Shown piece after piece: positions 59,713 through 64,000 of a DNA stretch of 64,000 nucleotides. How positions within the stretch are numbered: position 1 is the stretch's first letter; each line of letters opens with the position of its first letter. The position numbers and the translations under genes are program-made. The notes under the pieces are model-generated. The model saw nothing but the letters and a program-made list of their open reading frames with translations, had not been told where the DNA came from and searched no databases. Source of the stretch: Paenibacillus sp. SY21-1 (lineage in GTDB: Bacteria > Bacillota > Bacilli > Paenibacillales > Paenibacillaceae); NCBI RefSeq assembly GCF_005222705.1, contig NZ_STGF01000014.1, forward strand, positions 115,576 through 179,575, written 5' to 3'.

Positions 59713-60840
59713 ATGAATATTTTGCAAGCTTTGTTTTTTCCGCCTGAACAGCCGGGTGGCGTGTCGTCAATGATTCCTTACATTCAGGATAGATTTCTGC
59801 AGCTGGGGTGGCAAATGGAGCTTTTCTCGCTTCCGAAGCGGGTAAGGGGCAAGGGGCAGGAAGAGGTCGGCTTTACAACCTTTGACCCTGCCGCTTATGA
59901 AGGCAATGCGCTCGTCGACAAATATATGCAAACCTACCGGGACTACATCTGGTGGACGAAGCTGCGGATTAAAAAAAACTATGACATTATCCATGCGCAT
60001 CATCCGATCGCCGCGCTGGCGATGAAGCGGATATTTCCGGATACGCCGCTCGTCGTGACCATCCATTCGAGCTACGAGCGCGAGCTTATACTAAACGGCA
60101 GAATAGCGGAGGACGGACCCGAGCACCGTTTTTTAAGAAGCCTGTACGGCGAGCTGGAGGCGCAAGCCGATCAACTGCTGACCGTTTCGGAATCGTTCCG
60201 CTCCTATATCGCCCCGTACATCGAGAAGCCAGAGCGCATGAAGGTGATACCGAACGGCTTTGATGAAAAACGATTTAAGCCGATTGCACACGACAACGAG
60301 GTAACCCAGTTGATTACCGTTTGCCGCCTTGTGCCGGCAAAAGGGCTGGACGTTCTGCTCCACGCCTGCGCCGAGCTTAAAAGACGGGGCTATCCATTCG
60401 TGCTGCATATCATCGGTGACGGGCCGATAAGGGAAGAGCTGGAGCAGCTGGCGGTACAGCTCCAGCTGTATGATGATATTATTTTTTACGGCTATATGCT
60501 GCATCCCGAAGAATTTATGCCTTTCTTTGACGTATTCGTATTGCCCTCGCGGGCGGAGGCGTTCGGCTCGGTGTTCGCGGAGGCTGCGCTTTGCTGGCTT
60601 GCGCTGGTGGGGACCGATGTGGGCGGCATCGGGGAGCAGATCGATGATGGCGTAAACGGGCTGCTCGTAGAGCCGGATCAGCCGATTCAGCTTGCGGAGG
60701 CGCTGGAGAAGCTGGTCGCAGATCCGACGTACCGGTACAATCTGGCGCGCGCGGGCTGGGATAAAGCGAAAAAGGCGTATTCGCTGACGCGGGTCATCTC
60801 GCAGCTTAAACGAGTATACGTTCAGCTAAAGCCGGAGTAA
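59713..60840 (+). CDS. GT4-family glycosyltransferase
   Basis: The 375-residue GT-B enzyme has an N-terminal LFFPPEQPGGVSSMIPY loop, IIHAHHPIAAL, VIPNGFD at the domain hinge, and the C-terminal nucleotide-sugar site around LPSRAEAFGSVFAEA and GIGEQI. It would transfer a sugar from a nucleotide donor, probably to an envelope glycan or glycolipid. ATG at 59713 has GGAAGGAA about eight nt upstream; an earlier ATG overlaps the LexA-box region. The sbcD-like gene follows after 68 nt. Confidence 0.88.
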   Translation: MNILQALFFPPEQPGGVSSMIPYIQDRFLQLGWQMELFSLPKRVRGKGQEEVGFTTFDPAAYEGNALVDKYMQTYRDYIWWTKLRIKKNYDIIHAHHPIAALAMKRIFPDTPLVVTIHSSYERELILNGRIAEDGPEHRFLRSLYGELEAQADQLLTVSESFRSYIAPYIEKPERMKVIPNGFDEKRFKPIAHDNEVTQLITVCRLVPAKGLDVLLHACAELKRRGYPFVLHIIGDGPIREELEQLAVQLQLYDDIIFYGYMLHPEEFMPFFDVFVLPSRAEAFGSVFAEAALCWLALVGTDVGGIGEQIDDGVNGLLVEPDQPIQLAEALEKLVADPTYRYNLARAGWDKAKKAYSLTRVISQLKRVYVQLKPE

Positions 60841-60908
60841 GCTAGCCACCTTGCAGGACGCTAGCTGGCTCACGGGTAAACAATAAGCAAGGATAAAGGA
60901 GAAAACCA

Positions 60909-62204
60909 ATGGCCGTGCCGTTTCGATTCATTCACGCCGCCGATCTGCATCTGGACAGTCCTTTCGGCGGTTTTGGCAAAGCGCCCGATGGCGTGAGGGA
61001 GCAGCTCGCCGATTCGACCTTTGCCGCGCTGCGGCAGTTGACGGAGGCGGCCGTCCGGGAGCGTGCGGACTTCATGGTGCTGTCCGGCGATTTGTTCGAT
61101 GCGGCGGACCGCTCGCTCAAGGCCCAACTGCAGCTCATTCGCGAGTGGGAGCGGCTGGAGGCGCACGGTATAGCGGTGTACGCGATTCATGGCAATCACG
61201 ATCCGCTGGATGGAGCCCGAGCAGAGCTCAAGCTGCCGGGCAATGTGCATATATTTGACGCCGCTGGCGTCGCGCATAAGCCGGCTTTCCGCAGAAGCGG
61301 CGAGCTGGCCGCTTTTGTATATGGGGTATCCTACGGGACGAGAGCAGTAACCGACAACCTGGCCGCCGCTTATCGCGCGGTCGAGGGCGCTCCTTTTCAC
61401 CTTGCGTTGCTGCACGGGAACGTAGGCGGAGATGCAGCCCATGATCCGTATGCTCCGTGCGCGCTGGATGAGCTGGTCGCCGGCGGCAAAGGCATGCATT
61501 ATTGGGCGCTTGGCCATGTTCATGGACGCCGGGTGCTCCATGAATATCCGCATGTCGTCTATTCCGGCAACCTCCAGGGGAGAAATCCGCGCGAAACAGG
61601 GGCAAAAGGCGCATACCTCGTCGATGTGGGCGGCAACGGCGAAGCGGAGCTTACCTTTTTGGCGCTGGATGCCGTTCGCTGGGAGGAGCAGACGATAGGC
61701 ATAGAAGGCCTGCGAACGGAGCAGGACTTGCTGCAAGAGCTGGCGGATGCCGCCGAACGTCAATTGGCGGCAGCGGAAGGAAGGCCGGTTATGCTGAGAT
61801 TTCATCTGGCGGGGCGCGGAGCGCTGCACAGCAAGCTGTCGGAGCGGACGACGGTTGATGCGCTGCTGGAGCAGCTTCAGGAGGAGCTGGCGTATCGGAT
61901 GGCCGGGGTGTGGGTATATGTGTATGAGCTGTCCGCCCATACCGCTGCGCTTATCGACTGGACGGAGCTGGAGCAGGAGGACAGCTTTGCCGGCGAGCTC
62001 TACCGTCTGGGAGAACGGCTGTCTGCGGATACGAAACAGTGGCGCGAGTTTGCCAAAGGGGCGATCGAGCCGCTGGCCACCCATGTCAAAGCGAGCCGAT
62101 ACGTCGGCGGCAAGCTGGACGAGCTTCCTGAACGCTGGCTGCAGCAGGGCAGGGAGCTTGCGCTGAAGCTGGTCCATGGTACAAATCCGGATGAAAGGAG
62201 GTAA
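60909..62204 (+). CDS. sbcD: SbcD/YhaO-like metallophosphoesterase (DNA repair nuclease)
   Basis: The 431-residue protein has the calcineurin-like metal sites DLHLD (12-16), SGDLFD (D61), GNHD (95-98) and GHVHG, in the SbcD/Mre11 order. With the downstream ATPase it should form a nuclease complex acting on DNA ends. The C-terminal region is long and helical as in YhaO. AAAGGAG precedes ATG. The gap to the next gene is 6 nt. Confidence 0.9.
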   Translation: MAVPFRFIHAADLHLDSPFGGFGKAPDGVREQLADSTFAALRQLTEAAVRERADFMVLSGDLFDAADRSLKAQLQLIREWERLEAHGIAVYAIHGNHDPLDGARAELKLPGNVHIFDAAGVAHKPAFRRSGELAAFVYGVSYGTRAVTDNLAAAYRAVEGAPFHLALLHGNVGGDAAHDPYAPCALDELVAGGKGMHYWALGHVHGRRVLHEYPHVVYSGNLQGRNPRETGAKGAYLVDVGGNGEAELTFLALDAVRWEEQTIGIEGLRTEQDLLQELADAAERQLAAAEGRPVMLRFHLAGRGALHSKLSERTTVDALLEQLQEELAYRMAGVWVYVYELSAHTAALIDWTELEQEDSFAGELYRLGERLSADTKQWREFAKGAIEPLATHVKASRYVGGKLDELPERWLQQGRELALKLVHGTNPDERR

Positions 62205-62210
62205 ACCGTT

Positions 62211-64000
62211 ATGAGGCTGCTTCAAGCCGAGGTGGACGGTTTCGGTCAGCTCAACCGCAAGCAGGTTGAACTCGATGCGCCTATTGTCGTCATTTATGGC
62301 CCCAATGAGGCGGGTAAAAGCACAATGTTTTCTTTTATCCGGACGATGCTCTACGGTTTTGCCAAACGCGGCTCCCAATCGCTGCGCGATGAACCCGTCC
62401 ATGGCGGCAAGCATGGTGGCAGGCTGCTGCTTGAGCTGGCAGACGGCAAGCGGTATATGCTGGAGCGTTACGCGGCAAGCGGCAGCGGTCGGCTGCTGCT
62501 GCGCCGCGTCGATGCGGCCGGAGAAGCGGAAGTTTTCAGCGAAAGCACGGCGCTGTCGCAGCGGGAATGGGAGCGTGACCAGCTTGGCGGCGTGAGCGAG
62601 CGGCTGTATCGCGAGCTGTACGCGATTACGCTCTCTGAGCTGCAAGAGCTTGGAGCGCTGTCAGGCGAGGAGCTGGGCCAATATTTGTATCAGGCCGGCT
62701 GGGATGGCGGGAGAGCCATTGCGGAAGCGGAGAAAAAGCTGGCTCAGGAGCAGGATCAGCTATTCAAGCCCCGCGGCACGAATCCGGACATTCAGAAGCA
62801 ATTGAAATCGCTGGAGCAAGCAGAGGCGGAGCTGCGCAAACGGAGGGACGCCATTTCCGCCTACAATGAACGCATCCGGCAGGACCAAGAGCTGGAAGCG
62901 GCACTGGCGGAGCTGGAGGTTGAAGCTCCGCTGGCCGAGTCGGCGGCGCTGCTGCTGTCCAAAGCATGCAGCGCCCGTCCGTTATGGCTGCGCATCCGCG
63001 CGCTGGAACGGGAGCATGCCGACATGGCTTACGCTCTGCGTATCACAGGAAATGCGGCCAATCGCTGGGAGGAGCTGGACAAGCTGTTGAAGGAAAGCGG
63101 CACGGAGTCCGAGCGGTTGCGCCAGCAGCTTGTGCTGCTCGTCATTCAGGAGCAAGGGCTTGCTTACGACGAGAAGCTGATTCGCGCCGGCGAGGAGGCG
63201 GGGGAGCTGCTTCAGGGAGCGGAGCGGGTGCGACTGCTCAAGGATGAAGCGTCTGCCATGGCTGCGGAGCTGCGCGAGCATGACGAGGCTATTGCAAGGC
63301 TCGCCGGCAGCATTGCGCCGGAATGGACCGAGCGCCAGCTGCGCGAATTTCATGCGTCGGTGGCCGACCGCGATACGTTAAGAAGCGAGCAGGCCCGCTG
63401 GTCGGAGCAGGCTCGGGTGCGGGAACGGCAAATGGCGGAGCGCGAGCATGTAAGCCGGGAGGTCCGTGAGGCGGAGGGGGCGCTGCGCGGGCTGGAGGAT
63501 GCGCTTGCAAAGGATGCCGCACTGCCTGGCGTCCCGCAAGCCGAAGAGCAGGCCAAGCTGCCCGTTGCAGGCGTGTATCGCGAACGGGAAGCGGGCGCGG
63601 CGGACAAGCTGAACCATGCGCGGAGCGGCTCTCAGCTCTATGCGCTCCTGCCGCTTGGCCGCGAGGAGCTTCGGGCTGCTTGGAGCGCGGCTGCTCGCGC
63701 CCTGCGCGAGCTGGAGCTGGAGCGGGCGCGCGCCGGGGGCTCCGCAAGCGAAGCGGAGCCGATGCAGGCAGGGCGCAGCGGCAGCGCCGGCCTGCTATGG
63801 GGGCTTGCCGCCGCAGCTGGCGGTGCGGCGCTGGCGCTTGCGGCAGCCGCGCTGGGCGGCAGCCGGAGCAGCGGCTTTGCCGCCGCAGCGTTGCTCGCGG
63901 CGGCTTTTGCCGCCGCCGCGCTGCTGCGGGCTCGCGGCGGCTCGGCCGCGTCCGCACGACGGGCGCAGCCTCGTGCGGACCGCTCCCGCGCGACGCGCAG
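62211..64000 (+). CDS. SbcC/YhaN-like SMC-type ATPase (3' end outside window)
   Basis: ATG at 62211, after AAAGGAGG, opens a frame that stays open to the window end (596 full codons visible). Walker A is GPNEAGKST near residue 36, followed by the FAKRG and GGKHGGRLLLEL N-lobe and long Glu/Ala/Leu/Arg-rich coiled coils from about 195 to 520. At about residues 528-550 and 555-580 lie two Ala/Leu-rich hydrophobic segments with a short SRSS turn, followed by basic residues. No Cys-X-X-Cys zinc hook is seen so far. This fits the YhaN branch; the second ATPase half lies beyond the window. Confidence 0.88.
   Translation, partial: MRLLQAEVDGFGQLNRKQVELDAPIVVIYGPNEAGKSTMFSFIRTMLYGFAKRGSQSLRDEPVHGGKHGGRLLLELADGKRYMLERYAASGSGRLLLRRVDAAGEAEVFSESTALSQREWERDQLGGVSERLYRELYAITLSELQELGALSGEELGQYLYQAGWDGGRAIAEAEKKLAQEQDQLFKPRGTNPDIQKQLKSLEQAEAELRKRRDAISAYNERIRQDQELEAALAELEVEAPLAESAALLLSKACSARPLWLRIRALEREHADMAYALRITGNAANRWEELDKLLKESGTESERLRQQLVLLVIQEQGLAYDEKLIRAGEEAGELLQGAERVRLLKDEASAMAAELREHDEAIARLAGSIAPEWTERQLREFHASVADRDTLRSEQARWSEQARVRERQMAEREHVSREVREAEGALRGLEDALAKDAALPGVPQAEEQAKLPVAGVYREREAGAADKLNHARSGSQLYALLPLGREELRAAWSAAARALRELELERARAGGSASEAEPMQAGRSGSAGLLWGLAAAAGGAALALAAAALGGSRSSGFAAAALLAAAFAAAALLRARGGSAASARRAQPRADRSRATR

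Noticed and set aside
60870..62645. Open minus-strand frame of 591 codons
   Set aside because: It lies opposite the sbcD-like gene, which has clear metallophosphoesterase motifs; the translation is Arg/Gln/Leu-rich with no recognisable domain. It is a GC-rich antisense shadow.
63289..63957. Arg/Pro/Ala-rich minus-strand frame inside the SbcC-like gene
   Set aside because: The composition is typical of an antisense frame in very GC-rich DNA, and the plus-strand frame continues an SMC-type protein.

Overview
The window looks like chromosomal DNA of a spore-forming Firmicute of the Paenibacillus type. This rests on spoVAC-spoVAD-spoVAE, a yqeG-yqeH-aroE-yhbY-nadD-yqeK-rsfS cluster in Bacillus order, paired LplA/LplB/LplC sugar importers with YesM/YesN-type control, GC-rich coding sequence, and strong AGGAGG-type ribosome binding sites. 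I see no rRNA, tRNA, CRISPR array, prophage or insertion sequence.

Layout. 1-2.1 kb: end of an oligopeptide/metal-chelate-type ABC importer (truncated permease and two ATPases). 2.1-4.2 kb: an AI-2E-family membrane protein and an orphan HemD-like protein. 4.4-7.3 kb: an AraC-type regulator divergent from a Gfo/Idh oxidoreductase and a sugar isomerase-like TIM barrel. 7.6-23 kb: glycan locus 1, with GH95, GH3, a small coiled-coil protein, a YesM/YesN pair, LplB-LplC-LplA and a GH42 beta-galactosidase. None of these hydrolases has a signal peptide, so they probably act on imported oligosaccharides. A 33-nt motif (24/33 identical) lies upstream of both the GH95 and the lplB promoters and is a candidate binding site for the YesN-type regulator. 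23.1-25.3 kb: a 30-residue membrane peptide gene on its own transcript, then the spoVA genes. 25.4-29.9 kb: MoxR ATPase, DUF58 protein and membrane transglutaminase. 30.2-36.7 kb: the yqe housekeeping operon with a CvfB-like gene inserted. 37-40.7 kb: class Ib ribonucleotide reductase nrdI-nrdE-nrdF behind a promoter overlaid by NrdR-box-like palindromes.

40.8-46.3 kb: a three-gene ABC-2 exporter, an HPr kinase-like paralogue with an altered signature motif, an effector-binding-domain protein, a small membrane protein and a PhzF-family protein. 46.6-58.2 kb: glycan locus 2, with a second LplB-LplC-LplA importer, a one-polypeptide membrane AraC regulator, a YetA-like (exo-rhamnogalacturonan lyase type) protein, a YesU-like DUF1961 protein, a NodB-type deacetylase and a calcium-loop beta-propeller. 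The last four are tightly packed and lack export signals. This is the best candidate for an incompletely described pathway, probably intracellular breakdown of imported pectin (rhamnogalacturonan) fragments. 58.4-64 kb: a membrane GGDEF protein divergent from a glycosyltransferase gene, a perfect LexA-type palindrome between them, then sbcD-like and sbcC/yhaN-like genes. The last runs off the window and carries two hydrophobic segments inside its coiled-coil region.

Identifications come from reading translated sequence and recalling family motifs. No database search was run, and start codons were chosen by ribosome-binding-site position.
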